Source: an uncultured Allobosea sp. (GTDB lineage: Bacteria > Pseudomonadota > Alphaproteobacteria > Rhizobiales > Beijerinckiaceae). Taken from it: a DNA stretch of 64,000 nt. The stretch is from NCBI RefSeq assembly GCF_945956895.1, contig NZ_CAMFJF010000010.1:60336-124335 (forward strand), in the 5' to 3' direction. Under the pieces are notes generated by a model that was not told the origin of the DNA, made no database searches, and was given only the letters and a program-made list of their open reading frames with translations. Position numbers and translations under genes: made by a program. Positions 47,115-56,463 of the stretch are shown here, one piece after another (the stretch's first letter is position 1; the number at the start of each line of letters is the position of its first letter).

Positions 47115-48230
47115 TTGCAGCCGGAAACGCAAGCCAGAGCGGGTAGCGGCGCGGCCATCGGCGTGCGCGGCCTCAAGGTCGCCTATGGCGGCACGCGCGT
47201 GCTTCATGGCATCGATCTGGACTTCACGCCCGGCAGCTTCACCGCGCTCCTTGGTTCGTCCGGCTGCGGCAAGACCACGCTGCTGCGTTCGCTCTCCGGC
47301 TTCGTCCCGGTCGAGGATGGCTCGATCGTCGTCGGCGGCCGCGATGTCGCCGGCCTGCCGCCCGAAAAGCGCGGCATGGCCATGGTCTTCCAGTCCTATG
47401 CGCTCTGGCCGCATATGACCGTGCTCCAGAACATCGGCTACGGCCTGAAGCTGCGCGGCAAGCCCAAGGCCGAGATCGCCGCAAAGGTCGGCGAGATGCT
47501 GAATTTCCTCGGTCTCACGGGCTATGAGGACCGCAAGGTCACCGCGCTCTCCGGCGGCCAGCGCCAGCGCGTCGCGCTCGGCCGGGCGCTCGCCATCGAC
47601 CCCGGCATCCTGCTGCTCGACGAGCCGCTTTCCAATCTCGACGCCAAGATCCGCATGGTGATGCGTCACGAGATCCGCGCCATCCAGCAGCGGCTCGGCC
47701 TCACCGCTGTCCATGTCACGCATGACCGCGAGGAGGCCATGACCATGGCCGACCGGCTGGTCATCATGCAGGCCGGTCGCGTCGCCCAGGTCGGCACGCC
47801 CGAGGAGGTCTATGACCGCCCGGCCAGTGCCTTCGTCGCCAATTTCATGGGCGCGGAGAACGTATTGCCGCTCAGCGTCAGCCGTGGCGAGAGCCAGGCG
47901 TCCGTCACCTCCGGCACAGCCCGCGCGACGCTCGCCGGCGAAGCTGCCGCGGCCCTGCCGAACGGCGAGGCGCTTGCCTATTTCCGCGACGACGTCGCGA
48001 GCCTCGACGCGCATGATGCGGCAGCGGCCGGCGGCGATCTCATCGTCCCCGGCACCATCGCTGCGCGCGCCTATCCCGGTGGCATCTACCGCTACAAGGT
48101 CGAAGCCGCCGGCCGCCAGATCACGGTCGACGATGTCGCCCGTCACGAACTCGGAACGAAGGTCGGGCTGCGCATTCCGCTGCAGCGCCTTCACATCTTC
48201 CCGGCGACCGAGGCCGGGATTGCCGCCTGA
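47115..48230 (+). CDS. ABC transporter ATP-binding protein (importer, spermidine/iron-type)
   Basis: A 371-residue ATPase: Walker A LGSSGCGKTTLLRSL near 46, Q-loop VFQSYALWPHMTV, signature LSGGQRQRVALGRAL, Walker B ILLLDEPLSNLDAKIR, and VTHDREEAMTMADRL. After residue 240 comes a TOBE-type regulatory domain. This type powers importers of the PotA/FbpC/PhnT class. A TTG start at 47115 is proposed since GGGGAG lies eight bases before it and no ATG or GTG exists ahead of the conserved first strand. It leads a four-gene set with a binding protein and two permeases. Confidence 0.9.
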   Translation: MQPETQARAGSGAAIGVRGLKVAYGGTRVLHGIDLDFTPGSFTALLGSSGCGKTTLLRSLSGFVPVEDGSIVVGGRDVAGLPPEKRGMAMVFQSYALWPHMTVLQNIGYGLKLRGKPKAEIAAKVGEMLNFLGLTGYEDRKVTALSGGQRQRVALGRALAIDPGILLLDEPLSNLDAKIRMVMRHEIRAIQQRLGLTAVHVTHDREEAMTMADRLVIMQAGRVAQVGTPEEVYDRPASAFVANFMGAENVLPLSVSRGESQASVTSGTARATLAGEAAAALPNGEALAYFRDDVASLDAHDAAAAGGDLIVPGTIAARAYPGGIYRYKVEAAGRQITVDDVARHELGTKVGLRIPLQRLHIFPATEAGIAA

Positions 48231-48245
48231 CAGGGAGTCAGACAC

Positions 48246-49376
48246 ATGCGCATCCTCACGCTTGCCTGCTCGCTTGCCGCGTTGATCGTGGCATCGCCGC
48301 TATCCGCGCAGACCCTCAACGTCGCCTCCGCCGGCGACCAGAACATGGTCGACTACGTCAAGGACTATCTCGGGCCGATGTTCGAGAAGGCCCATCCGGG
48401 CGTGAAGGTCGTCTCGGTCGGCACCGGCCCGGGCGATTCCGGCTCGCAGAAGATCTACGAGAAGCTCGACGCCCAGAAGGGCGCCGCCTCGACCGATTTC
48501 GACGTGGTCGTCATCCACCAGAAGGCCGCCGGCCAGATGGTCAAGGAAGGACTGCTGAACAAGTACACGGCCAATGTCGAGACGGCCAAGCTTGCCACCG
48601 GCGATTCCGCCAGGAACTCGCTCGGCACCGATGTCGGCGGCTTCGTCATCCCGATGTTCCAGTCGCAGACCGCGCTCGCCTACAATGCCGACATGGTCAA
48701 GACGCCGCCGGCGACCTTCGCCGAGCTCGCCGAATGGGCCAAGAAAAACCCCAAGCAGTTCGGCTATAACGGCATCAAGGGCGGCATGTCCGGCGTCTCC
48801 TTCGTCGCCGGCTGGGTCTATGCCTTCGGCGGCGACGCCGACAAGCTGATGAAGGGCCCCTATGACGCGGCCACCAAGACGAGCTGGGACAAGGCCTTCG
48901 CCGATCTGAAGGAGTTCAACAAGAACGCCGTGATCACCCCCGGCAATGCCGGCACGCTCGACATGCTGAACCGCGGCGAGATCGCGATCGGCCCGGTCTG
49001 GGTCGACATGTTCTATTCCTGGCAGGCCGACGGCAAGCTGCCCCCGAACATGAAGCTGAAGCTCGTCTCGCCCGGCATGCCCGGCCAGCCGATGTACTAC
49101 GCCGTGCCGGAGAAGTCGGCCCAGAAGAAGCTGGCCGAGGCCTTCATCGCGCTCGCGACCTCGCCCCAGGTGCAGGCCGACGGCATCGTCAAGAAGTTCA
49201 ACTGGTATCCGGGCATCGACGCCAAGAACCTCGAAGGCAAGCTCGACAAGGCGGCCTGGGACAAGCTCTTCACCGACGTCACGCCGGCCGAGCTCGCCAA
49301 GAACGGCAAGCCCTTCCCGATCGCGCCCTATTTCAACGACATCCTCGAGGGCTACGAGAAGAAGGTCGCGAACTAA
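48246..49376 (+). CDS. ABC transporter periplasmic substrate-binding protein (family 1)
   Basis: A 376-residue exported protein: signal peptide MRILTLACSLAALIVASPLSAQ with cleavage after SAQ, then a type II periplasmic binding fold (TLNVASAGDQNMVDYVKDY, DFDVVVIHQKAAGQMVKEG, FQSQTALAYNADMVKTPPAT, MLNRGEIAIGPVWVDMFYSW). The hinge patterns are those of the group binding putrescine, iron or phosphonates; the substrate is not evident and no metal-ligand Tyr pair stands out. It begins 16 bases after the ATPase gene. A family A repeat separates it from the permeases. Confidence 0.9.
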   Translation: MRILTLACSLAALIVASPLSAQTLNVASAGDQNMVDYVKDYLGPMFEKAHPGVKVVSVGTGPGDSGSQKIYEKLDAQKGAASTDFDVVVIHQKAAGQMVKEGLLNKYTANVETAKLATGDSARNSLGTDVGGFVIPMFQSQTALAYNADMVKTPPATFAELAEWAKKNPKQFGYNGIKGGMSGVSFVAGWVYAFGGDADKLMKGPYDAATKTSWDKAFADLKEFNKNAVITPGNAGTLDMLNRGEIAIGPVWVDMFYSWQADGKLPPNMKLKLVSPGMPGQPMYYAVPEKSAQKKLAEAFIALATSPQVQADGIVKKFNWYPGIDAKNLEGKLDKAAWDKLFTDVTPAELAKNGKPFPIAPYFNDILEGYEKKVAN

Positions 49377-49410
49377 TCCATTCGCGCCCGGGATGATGCG
49401 GAGAAACACC

Positions 49411-49513
49411 GCGTCATCCCGGGCGTAGCGAAGCGAAGACCCGGGATCCATGCCTGAACTGTTCCGGAATGGATCCCGGATCGGCGCGGCCGCGCCGCTT
49501 GTCCGGGATGACC
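49411..49513. repeat. Dispersed palindromic repeat, family A copy 5
   Basis: GCGTCATCCCGGGCGTAGCG and GCTTGTCCGGGATGACC arms, with CCCGGGATCCATGCCTGAAC and GGAATGGATCCCGG inside. It lies within the importer gene set, between the binding-protein and first permease genes. Confidence 0.88.
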
Positions 49514-49565
49514 TTGCGGTTCCGGATATCCATTCTGTCATCCGTCGCGGAGAGCGCCGCTCATC

Positions 49566-50402
49566 ATGAGCCTTTCCCAACGCCAGCTCGCCTTGCTGCT
49601 GATCGCTCCGGGCCTCGCGCTCGTCGCGGCGCTGTTCCTCTATCCACTCTGCTTCTCGCTGATCTCGGCCTTCACCGGCCCGCAGGGCGGTTTCTCGCTG
49701 CAGGCTTTCGGCAAGGCCTGGGAACTCTATTCCGGCGACGTCGTCTTCACCGTCGTCATCGTGCTCGCCTCCTGCTTCTGCACCGGGCTCGCCGCGATCA
49801 TCATCGCCGGCACGCTGACGCTCGGCGAGAACCGCTGGATCGTCGGCACGCTGAAGGCGCTCTATCGCTGGCCGCTCTTCATCCCCTTCATCGTCGCGGC
49901 GCAGTGCATGCGCACCTTCCTCGCCAAGAACGGCCTGATGAACAACACCTTCGTCTCCATGGGCCTGATGGAGCCGCTGCAGGCGATGAGCTTCCTCGAC
50001 TGGCGCGGCATCATCGCGACCTTTGTCTGGAAGCAGACGCCCTTCGTCGCGCTGCTCCTGGCTGGCGCGCTCGCCGCGCTCGACCGCGCCACGCTGGAGG
50101 CCGGCCGCAACCTCGGCGCATCGCGGATGCGCGTCCTCGTCGAGCTCGCCCTGCCGCAGGTGATGCCGCAGCTCCTCGTCGCGCTCGTCCTTTCCTTCGT
50201 GACGATGCTCTCGGTGCTCTCGGTGCCGATGATGGTCGCGGGCTCGCAGCCGACCATGCTGACCGTCGACATGGCCTTCCGCATCAACGCCTATGGCGAC
50301 TACGCCACGGCCAATGCGCTCGGCGTCATCACCTATCTGATCTCGGCCGGCGCGGCGATCATCTACCTCAAGCGCGGCATGGCCAAGGAGGGCACACCAT
50401 GA
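49566..50402 (+). CDS. ABC transporter permease 1
   Basis: A 278-residue inner-membrane subunit with six hydrophobic helices. The cytoplasmic coupling motif of importer permeases (EAA loop) is seen as ATLEAGRNLGASRMRVLVELALPQVMP near 175, which is cut here to its core EAGRNLGASRMR. The N-terminus LSQRQLALLLIAPGLALVAALFLYP is typical of PotB/PhnU-like permeases. The start follows a repeat and a region of ATG-poor sequence; CATCATG with weak AG upstream. The stop overlaps the next permease by 4 bases. Confidence 0.88.
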   Translation: MSLSQRQLALLLIAPGLALVAALFLYPLCFSLISAFTGPQGGFSLQAFGKAWELYSGDVVFTVVIVLASCFCTGLAAIIIAGTLTLGENRWIVGTLKALYRWPLFIPFIVAAQCMRTFLAKNGLMNNTFVSMGLMEPLQAMSFLDWRGIIATFVWKQTPFVALLLAGALAALDRATLEAGRNLGASRMRVLVELALPQVMPQLLVALVLSFVTMLSVLSVPMMVAGSQPTMLTVDMAFRINAYGDYATANALGVITYLISAGAAIIYLKRGMAKEGTP

Positions 50403-51214
50403 TCCGTGCCGTCTCCGGCCTGCGCATGGTCCTTGCGGCTTTCGCGCTCGCGGCCTTCGCCTTCTTCCTGATCGGCCCGCTGGTCAATCTGGCGCTTTGG
50501 TCCGTCGCCGAGCGCTGGTATACGCCCTACAAGCTGCCGGTCGTCTACGGCACGCGCTACTGGGAGCAGGTCTTCCGGCCGACCGGCGATGCGATGGCCT
50601 CGCTCGCCACCTCGGTCTGGATCGCGGTGCTGACTGTGCTCGTCGCGCTCGCGCTCTCGATCCCCGCCGGCTACGCGCTGGCGCGGTTGAAGCTGCCGGC
50701 GCGCGCCTTCTTCATGGTGCTGTTCCTGCTGCCGCAGGCGTTCCCCTCGGTCGCGATCTACATCAATGTCGCGCGCGTCTTCTACAATATCGGCATCAAC
50801 GGCACCGTCTTCGCCGTGGTGCTCGTCCATGCCGCGCACGGGCTGGTCTATTCCGTCTGGATCGCGGCTGCGGCCTTCGCCGCCGTCGACAAGGACCTCG
50901 AGCTTGCCGCGCGCAATATCGGGGCCTCGCCGCTCAAGACCTTCTTCTCGGTGACGCTTCCCCTGGCGGCGCCCGGCATCATCGCCAGCGGCATTTTCGT
51001 CTTCCTGGAATCGCTCGACGAGTTCACCGGCACCTTCTTCGTCGGCGTGCCGCAGGTCACGACACTGCCGCTGCTGCTCTACAATGCGGCGATGGGCGGT
51101 AATTATCAGGTCGCCTCGATCACGGCGCTGATCCTGCTCGTGCCCTCGGTGCTGTTCATGCTGTTCATCGAGCGCTTCCTGCGCGCAGACGTGCTCGCCA
51201 AGGTCGGCGCCTGA
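50399..51214 (+). CDS. ABC transporter permease 2
   Basis: A 271-residue inner-membrane subunit with six hydrophobic helices, partner of the preceding permease. Its coupling loop is LELAARNIGASPLKTFFS near 165, followed by LPLAAPGIIASGIFVFLESLDEF. PotC/PhnV-like permeases share this plan. The ATG overlaps the previous stop as ATGA, so equal synthesis of the two permeases is expected. A family B repeat follows the stop. The substrate of the whole importer is unknown. Confidence 0.88.
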   Translation: MIRAVSGLRMVLAAFALAAFAFFLIGPLVNLALWSVAERWYTPYKLPVVYGTRYWEQVFRPTGDAMASLATSVWIAVLTVLVALALSIPAGYALARLKLPARAFFMVLFLLPQAFPSVAIYINVARVFYNIGINGTVFAVVLVHAAHGLVYSVWIAAAAFAAVDKDLELAARNIGASPLKTFFSVTLPLAAPGIIASGIFVFLESLDEFTGTFFVGVPQVTTLPLLLYNAAMGGNYQVASITALILLVPSVLFMLFIERFLRADVLAKVGA

Positions 51215-51273
51215 GGCGAGGGCAGGCTTGCGCGCCCTCGGGCGATCCGCAAATCTGCCGACCCTTGCCTTGC

Positions 51274-51366
51274 CGTCATTGCGAGGAGCGAAGCGACGAA
51301 GCAATCCAGGAGGGCTGGGCGAGACGTTCAGCCCTCCTGGATTGCTTCGCTGCGCTCGCAATGACG
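51274..51366. repeat. Dispersed palindromic repeat, family B copy 2
   Basis: CGTCATTGCGAGGAGCGAAG and CGCTGCGCTCGCAATGACG arms with GAAGCAATCCAGGAGGGCTG and CAGCCCTCCTGGATTGCTTC inside, an almost continuous stem of about 40 base pairs. The other copy is at 29013. Confidence 0.9.
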
Positions 51367-51410
51367 GCGAGGCCTGATGGAAACTGTCTCCAGCTTGTAG
51401 CGGATCACTG

Positions 51411-52448
51411 ATGTCGAACGGCGTTGTTTCCTCTCCCGTTGTCTTGCCGAAAGGCCGGCCGATCGTAGGACTCGTTCCCAGCCTGATCGGCTTCGGCGGC
51501 GCGCCGCTCGGCGATCTCTACGGACATCTCGACGAAGTCACGGCGCAGGACACGGTCCGCGCCGCGCTCGCGGCCGGGATCAATCTCGTCGACACCTCGC
51601 CGCTTTATGGTCACGGCCTGTCCGAGCACCGTATCGGCGCCGCCTTGCGCAGCGTGCCGCGCGAGAGCGTCATCGTCTCGACCAAGGTCGGCCGCTGGAT
51701 GCAGGCCGGCGAGCCGAAGCGCGACGGTTCGGGCTATGCCGGCGGCCTGCCGCATCCGGCGGTGATCGACTATTCCTATGACGGCGCGATGCGCTCCTTC
51801 GAGCAGTCCCTGCTCAGGCTCGGCACGGATCATATCGACATCCTGCTGATCCACGACGTCGACGTCTGGACCCATGGCGACCAGATGGAGCAGCGCTTCA
51901 CGGAGGCCATGGACGGCGCCTATCGCGCACTGGAAAAGCTGCGCGGGTCGGGCGCGGTCAAGGCGATCGGCGTCGGCGTCAACGAGGCCGAGATGTGCGC
52001 GCGCTTCGCCCGGTCAGGCGATTTCGACGTGATGATGCTGGCCGGGCGCTATTCGCTGCTGGAGCAGGGCGCGCTGCCTGAGTTCTTGCCGCTCGCGCTG
52101 GAAAAGAAGATCGCGGTGATGCTGGCCGGCGTCTTCAATTCCGGCATCCTCGCGACCGGTGCAAAGCCCGGCGCCTTCTACAATTACAAGCCGGCGCCGT
52201 CCGAGGTGCTGGCGCGTGTCGCCCGGATCGAAGCGGTCTGCGCGAGCCATGGCGTTGCCCTGCCGCAAGCGGCGCTCGCCTTCTGCGCCGCTCATCCGGC
52301 GGTGGCGACGATCGTGCTTGGAGCTGTCACGCCGCAGGAGGTCGCTGGTAATCTCGACCTCGTCGCGCAGCCGGTGCCGGCCGCGCTCTGGCGTGATCTG
52401 AAGACCGAGGGACTGCTCGCCGAAGCGGCGCCGGTCCCCGAGGTTTGA
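51411..52448 (+). CDS. Aldo/keto reductase (aldose/pyridoxal dehydrogenase branch)
   Basis: A 345-residue NAD(P)-dependent TIM-barrel oxidoreductase. LIGFGGAPLGDLYG at the start, INLVDTSPLYGHGLSEHRIGAAL (catalytic Asp and Tyr), IVSTKVGRW (Lys) and DILLIHDVD (His) form the catalytic tetrad. The branch resembles D-threo-aldose 1-dehydrogenase, L-fucose dehydrogenase and pyridoxal 4-dehydrogenase, so the natural direction may be oxidation of a sugar or pyridoxal. It stands alone between two palindromic repeats; the ribosome site is weak. Confidence 0.87.
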   Translation: MSNGVVSSPVVLPKGRPIVGLVPSLIGFGGAPLGDLYGHLDEVTAQDTVRAALAAGINLVDTSPLYGHGLSEHRIGAALRSVPRESVIVSTKVGRWMQAGEPKRDGSGYAGGLPHPAVIDYSYDGAMRSFEQSLLRLGTDHIDILLIHDVDVWTHGDQMEQRFTEAMDGAYRALEKLRGSGAVKAIGVGVNEAEMCARFARSGDFDVMMLAGRYSLLEQGALPEFLPLALEKKIAVMLAGVFNSGILATGAKPGAFYNYKPAPSEVLARVARIEAVCASHGVALPQAALAFCAAHPAVATIVLGAVTPQEVAGNLDLVAQPVPAALWRDLKTEGLLAEAAPVPEV

Positions 52449-52486
52449 ACGCTACCGAAGTCGTTGAAACGCGCCTCACACGCATC

Positions 52487-52580
52487 GTCATCCCGGGCTT
52501 GACCCGGGATCCATCGTAGAATGCAGAACCTTCCGATGGATCCCGGATCAGCGCCGCTACGCGGCTTGTCCGGGATGACG
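52487..52580. repeat. Dispersed palindromic repeat, family A copy 6
   Basis: CGTCATCCCGGGCTTGACC and GGCTTGTCCGGGATGACG arms with CCCGGGATCCATCG and CGATGGATCCCGG inside. It lies between the convergent aldo/keto reductase and M20 genes. Confidence 0.88.
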
Positions 52581-52585
52581 GCAGG

Positions 52586-53857
52586 TTAGTCGGTCGGCCC
52601 GGTCGAGCCGAGATAGTCGATCGCGCAGGCGACGTGCAGTTTCATCACCGCGATCGCCTCGTCGATGGTGACGTGTTCCTCGTCGGTGCCCATGCTGATC
52701 GGCGATGGCCCGCAGATCAGCGCAGGCACCCCGCGCCAGCGCCAGTAGCGCGTATCGGTACCGCCCAGGCTCGACACCGGCGGCGCGTCATGGCCCAGCA
52801 ATTCGCGGATATTGCCGCGCAGGATATTGGCCATCTCGCTGAACGGGTCGGTCAGGCTCGCCGGATAGCTATGGTCCTCGTTGACCACCATCTCGCAATC
52901 GGCCTCGCGGGCGAGCTTTTCGAGATCGGTCCGGATCGCGTCGCGGTCGGAGCCGATCGGGATGCGCATGTCGAGATGGGCGATGCAATGCGTCGGGATC
53001 TGCGTCGCCTTCTGCCCGCCCTGCAGGATGCCGACATTGACCGTGATGCGCCTTGCGACATCGCCCGCGCCCTTGCCGAGGTTGAGATCGGCTGCAGCGA
53101 TCGTCTCGGCCGAGGTCAGCACCGCATCGATCTCGGGCGGCAGCGCGGCGAGCTTGAGATGGTAGCGGTCATAGATCGCGGTCACGAGCCGGCTCACATC
53201 CGCGATCGGGTTGCGCGCCCGGTGGGCATAGCCGCCATGGCCGCCGATGCTCTTCGCGGAGAGCGAGAAGCGCAAGGTGCCCTTCTCGGTGAAGCGCAAG
53301 TTGGCGAGGCCGCTCGGCTCGCCATTGAGGCAGCAATCGGCCTCCATCTCGTCGCCGAATGTGTCGAACAGGAACTTGGTGCCGTAGCGCCCGCCGGATT
53401 GCTCATCCGAGACCACGGTCAGCGACAGCGCGCCGTTGAGCTTCTCGCGATGGGGATAGAGCTGGCAGAAGGCGAGGATAGAGGCCAGCGTCCCGGTCTT
53501 CATGTCGGAAGCGCCGCGGCCCATGATCTTGCCGTCGACGATCTCGGCTTCCCAGAGCTTCTCGTTGGTGACCGGGAAGATATCCATATGGCCGTTGAGC
53601 ATCAGATGGCGGCCGGGCTGTCCTGCCTCCCAACGGCTGATGATGTTCGGCATCTCCGGCACGAAAGCTTCCGTGCGATGCGGCACGCCGGCGCCGTCGA
53701 GCAGTTCGCGCACGAAGGCCGCGGCCTCGCGCGTATCGCCCGGCGGGTTGACGCTCTTGATGCGCAGGAAGCGTTGCAGCAACGCGACGATCTCGTCGCG
53801 GCGCTGATCGATCGCCTGAAGCAGTTCGGCTTTCAGGGCGGCTTTGTCGGTGGACAT
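52586..53857 (-). CDS. M20 family metallohydrolase (ArgE/DapE/ACY1-like)
   Basis: A 423-residue zinc-dependent amidohydrolase. The metal ligands appear in LMLNGHMDIFPV (His, Asp near 100), GRGASDMKTG, VVSDEQSGG (Glu pair near 170) and GGTDTRYW; a dimerisation insert with SIGGHGGYAHRARNPI lies in the middle. The group includes acetylornithine deacetylase and succinyl-diaminopimelate desuccinylase; the best guess is an N-acyl amino acid deacylase. The ATG at 53857 is preferred because earlier codons encode a basic stretch foreign to the family. The upstream neighbour, 41 bases away, is an acetamidase/formamidase in the same direction, so a shared amide-degrading operon is likely. Confidence 0.87.
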   Translation of the reverse strand: MSTDKAALKAELLQAIDQRRDEIVALLQRFLRIKSVNPPGDTREAAAFVRELLDGAGVPHRTEAFVPEMPNIISRWEAGQPGRHLMLNGHMDIFPVTNEKLWEAEIVDGKIMGRGASDMKTGTLASILAFCQLYPHREKLNGALSLTVVSDEQSGGRYGTKFLFDTFGDEMEADCCLNGEPSGLANLRFTEKGTLRFSLSAKSIGGHGGYAHRARNPIADVSRLVTAIYDRYHLKLAALPPEIDAVLTSAETIAAADLNLGKGAGDVARRITVNVGILQGGQKATQIPTHCIAHLDMRIPIGSDRDAIRTDLEKLAREADCEMVVNEDHSYPASLTDPFSEMANILRGNIRELLGHDAPPVSSLGGTDTRYWRWRGVPALICGPSPISMGTDEEHVTIDEAIAVMKLHVACAIDYLGSTGPTD

Positions 53858-53898
53858 GGACGGTCTTCTAGGTCGGCGTTTCGAAAGGGATGGAGCGC

Positions 53899-54831
53899 TC
53901 AGCCGCGGTTGCGGAACGACATGGCGCGCGTCAGTTCGGTCTTCTCCAACCGTGCGGCGACGCAATAGGCGGGGTTGAAGACATTGGCGATGTCGTAGCG
54001 CACCGCCTGCCCGAGCAGGTGGCTCGCCTCGATCGGATCGACGCCCAGGTCCTCGCCGACCCAGCGCAGCAATTCCGTCGTGGCGAATTGCAGGGGCTGA
54101 TCGAGGGGGCGCCCGCTCGCGATGACCAGGAGGTCGGTCTCGGTCTCGCAGCGCGGCCAGCGCAGATTCTGCTTCTTGACGATCTTCACCGAGAATTCGA
54201 CCTCGAACGAGGTCTCGACACCGGTGCCGGCGATCTCGCCATCACCCTGGCAGGCGTGGCCGTCGCCGAGGAAGAACAGAGCGCCCTCGACGAAAACCGG
54301 GAAGGCGATGGTCGCGCCCGGCCCGAACAGCCGGTAATCCATGTTGCCGCCATTGGCGCCGCTGGTCGCGGTCGAGATCGCCTGCCCGCGCTCGGGCGCG
54401 ACGCCGAAGCAGCCCATCATCGGCGCGAGCTTGAAGCTCCAGTCCTTGATCCGGGCGGAGGGCTCCAGCAGCTTCACCGTGCCGGCTTCAGCGTCGATCG
54501 CCCATTCATAGCGCTCACGCTTCGGCAGCTCGGCCAGGATCGACGGGTCGAGCACGCCGGGCGCCAAGGGCGAATAGGTCCAGCCGGTCTTCCGGTTCGG
54601 CGTCATCCGCTCGATCGTGACGAGCAGGGCATCACCCGGCTCGGCTCCGGTGACGAAGAACGGTCCGGTCATCGGGTTGCCGCGCGGGGCATGCTGGGCG
54701 CCGTCGCCGCCGAAGCCGGCCGCATCGAGCGTCGTGGTGACGACGCTGTCGCCGCTGGCGATCTCCAGCACCGGCGGCAAGGTGGCGAGCACGTTCGAAT
54801 ACTGCGTGGGAACGAAGTGGTGGCGCGCCAT
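53899..54831 (-). CDS. Acetamidase/formamidase family protein
   Basis: A 310-residue amide hydrolase of the FmdA/AmdA family, releasing ammonia from short amides. Signatures include EIASGDSVVTTTLDA near 22, PMTGPFFVTGAEPGDALLV, GCFGVAP, SGANGGNMDYRLFGPGATIAFPVFVEGALFFLGDGHACQGDGEI (central, with the metal-binding Asp/His) and AVRYDIANVFNPAYCVAA. No signal peptide. It precedes the M20 deacylase by 41 bases. The actual amide is not evident. Confidence 0.88.
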   Translation of the reverse strand: MARHHFVPTQYSNVLATLPPVLEIASGDSVVTTTLDAAGFGGDGAQHAPRGNPMTGPFFVTGAEPGDALLVTIERMTPNRKTGWTYSPLAPGVLDPSILAELPKRERYEWAIDAEAGTVKLLEPSARIKDWSFKLAPMMGCFGVAPERGQAISTATSGANGGNMDYRLFGPGATIAFPVFVEGALFFLGDGHACQGDGEIAGTGVETSFEVEFSVKIVKKQNLRWPRCETETDLLVIASGRPLDQPLQFATTELLRWVGEDLGVDPIEASHLLGQAVRYDIANVFNPAYCVAARLEKTELTRAMSFRNRG

Positions 54832-54957
54832 GGAAGTCTTCCTCAGCCGGGTTCGCGTCGATGTCCGGCGGCGACCGTAGGTGCAAGCTTGTGAGTTGAG
54901 AACCGCTTGCCAGCGAGGGGGCGCTCTGCATGGCGGTCGGCCGGGCCGGATTGGCCG

Positions 54958-56092
54958 TCAGTGCGAGGACCAGGCAACGGCGGCCACGACGCAGATCATC
55001 GCGCAGCTCACCACGATCAGGGCGGTCTGCAGCGAGACCGCGGTCATGACCGCGCTGGCGAGGATGATCCCGGTCGCATTCGCGGTACGCAGCAAGGCGA
55101 AGACTTCGGGCCGCTTCCTCGGAGGCGCGAGGGAATCGAGCGCAAGGGAATAGTAGGTGCCCAACGGGGCCAGGACCGCGCCGACCAGAACGGCGCCGAG
55201 AACGGTGACGGCCATCGAGATCTGCAGCGTGGCGAGGATGGCGCCGCCCGTCATGATCATCAGCTGGATCAGGACTGCGCGCCGGCTTCCCATGCGGTTG
55301 CGGACGCTGACCCAGATGCCGCCGGCGACCGAGGCGATGCAGAGCGGTACGGTGAAAAGGATCGCGAGGGTCGGCGCGTAGCCGAAATGCAGCGCCAGGG
55401 CGACGGCGCCGATCTCCAGGGCCGCGACGGTCGAGCTGCCCGCTGCCGCGCATATGAGCCAGAGCAGGATCGCCGGGCTGATGAGCGAGGCAGCGGCCTG
55501 ATGCACCTCTTCCTCCTTCGGCTTCGACAGGACCGTCGGCACGAGCAGGGCCGGGGCCGCGCCGAGGAGAGCGATCGCCAGGACGGCGAATACGGGCGAC
55601 AGGCTGCCCAGCCCCGAGGCCGCCACGGGAGCCAGGACGAAGGTGACCTCGTTGAGGGTCGAGGCGATCCCGAGAGCCCTCGGCAGCTTCTCGGCTGGCG
55701 CAAGCTGGTTGAGGACGCTGCGCAGATAGCCGAACGCCGCGCCGTTCACGGCCCCTGCCAGTGCCGAGAAGAACACCAGCCAGAGGAGGGGGGCCGAATA
55801 ATGCGCCAGCAAGGCGACGGCGCCCAGCGCCACCGTGCGAAACGCCACCAGCAGCCGCAGGAAAATCGTCGGCGGCAAGCCCCGCCCGGGTGATGGGGAT
55901 TGCGCCGGCCACCTGGGCCAGCGTCATCGCCAGGATCATCCCCGCGCCGCCGCTGGTGTCGCCGGTGAGGGCTAGTGCGACCAGCGCGAAAGCGACCGGC
56001 CCCGCCGCCTGGGGGACGGGGAGGGTCGCGGATGAGATGAACCAGCGAACCAGCGGTACTGCATTTGCTGTCATGGTCATGGCAGTCGTCAT
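54958..56092 (-). pseudogene. MFS transporter interrupted by a frameshift
   Basis: The first 70 codons (from ATG 56092: MTTAMTMTANAVPLVRWFIS, then GPVAFALVALALTGDTSGGA and AQVAGAIPITRAG) read as the start of a major facilitator. At about 55876-55890 the frame shifts by one base, and the rest of the protein continues in another frame from LPPTIFLRLLVAFRTVALG to the stop at 54958, with ten or so further helices. One extra base in the run around CGGGCGGGGCTTGCC explains it. Either the gene is inactive or the base is a sequencing error; the rest shows no further damage. Confidence 0.8.
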
Positions 56093-56463
56093 ATCTCGGC
56101 CCTCGCCAAAAGGGCCGGGCCGTTCCTGGGGGATCGAGATTCGATGTTGGGATGGAGGACGTTGCCTCAAGAGCGAGATGAGCAAACCCTGCAAGGCTGT
56201 CAATCCGGCCGCTCGAAGCGCATCACCCCGGTGCCGCCATTTCGGTGTAACGCTTCAAGCGCGGCGACGCGATGCTGACCCGCAGCGGAGGCAAACCATC
56301 GCACGCCACCCGCCTATGCCGGTCTGTTGGCTTCAAGCTTTTGATTTGATTTAGTTTTCTGGGAAGTCACCCCCTTACGGGGTCGCTGGCGGAGGATTGG
56401 AAACTGGATGCGGGAGTTCTGCACTGGTTCCTTCGAATTTCGCCGAAGAGTCAGACCATCAGT
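56093..56463. other. Gene-free junction region
   Basis: About 370 bases between the frameshifted MFS gene and marC. Base composition drops here (TTTTGATTTGATTTAGTTTTCTGGG around 56340, abbreviated from the sequence), marking the left side of the accessory block. No gene, integrase or clear insertion-sequence end was recognised; a short CACCCCCTTACGGGGTC palindrome-like motif occurs near 56370. Confidence 0.45.

Noticed and set aside
56340..56400. An insertion-sequence end suggested by CACCCCCTTACGGGGTC
   Set aside because: No transposase, no second terminal repeat and no target duplication are visible.
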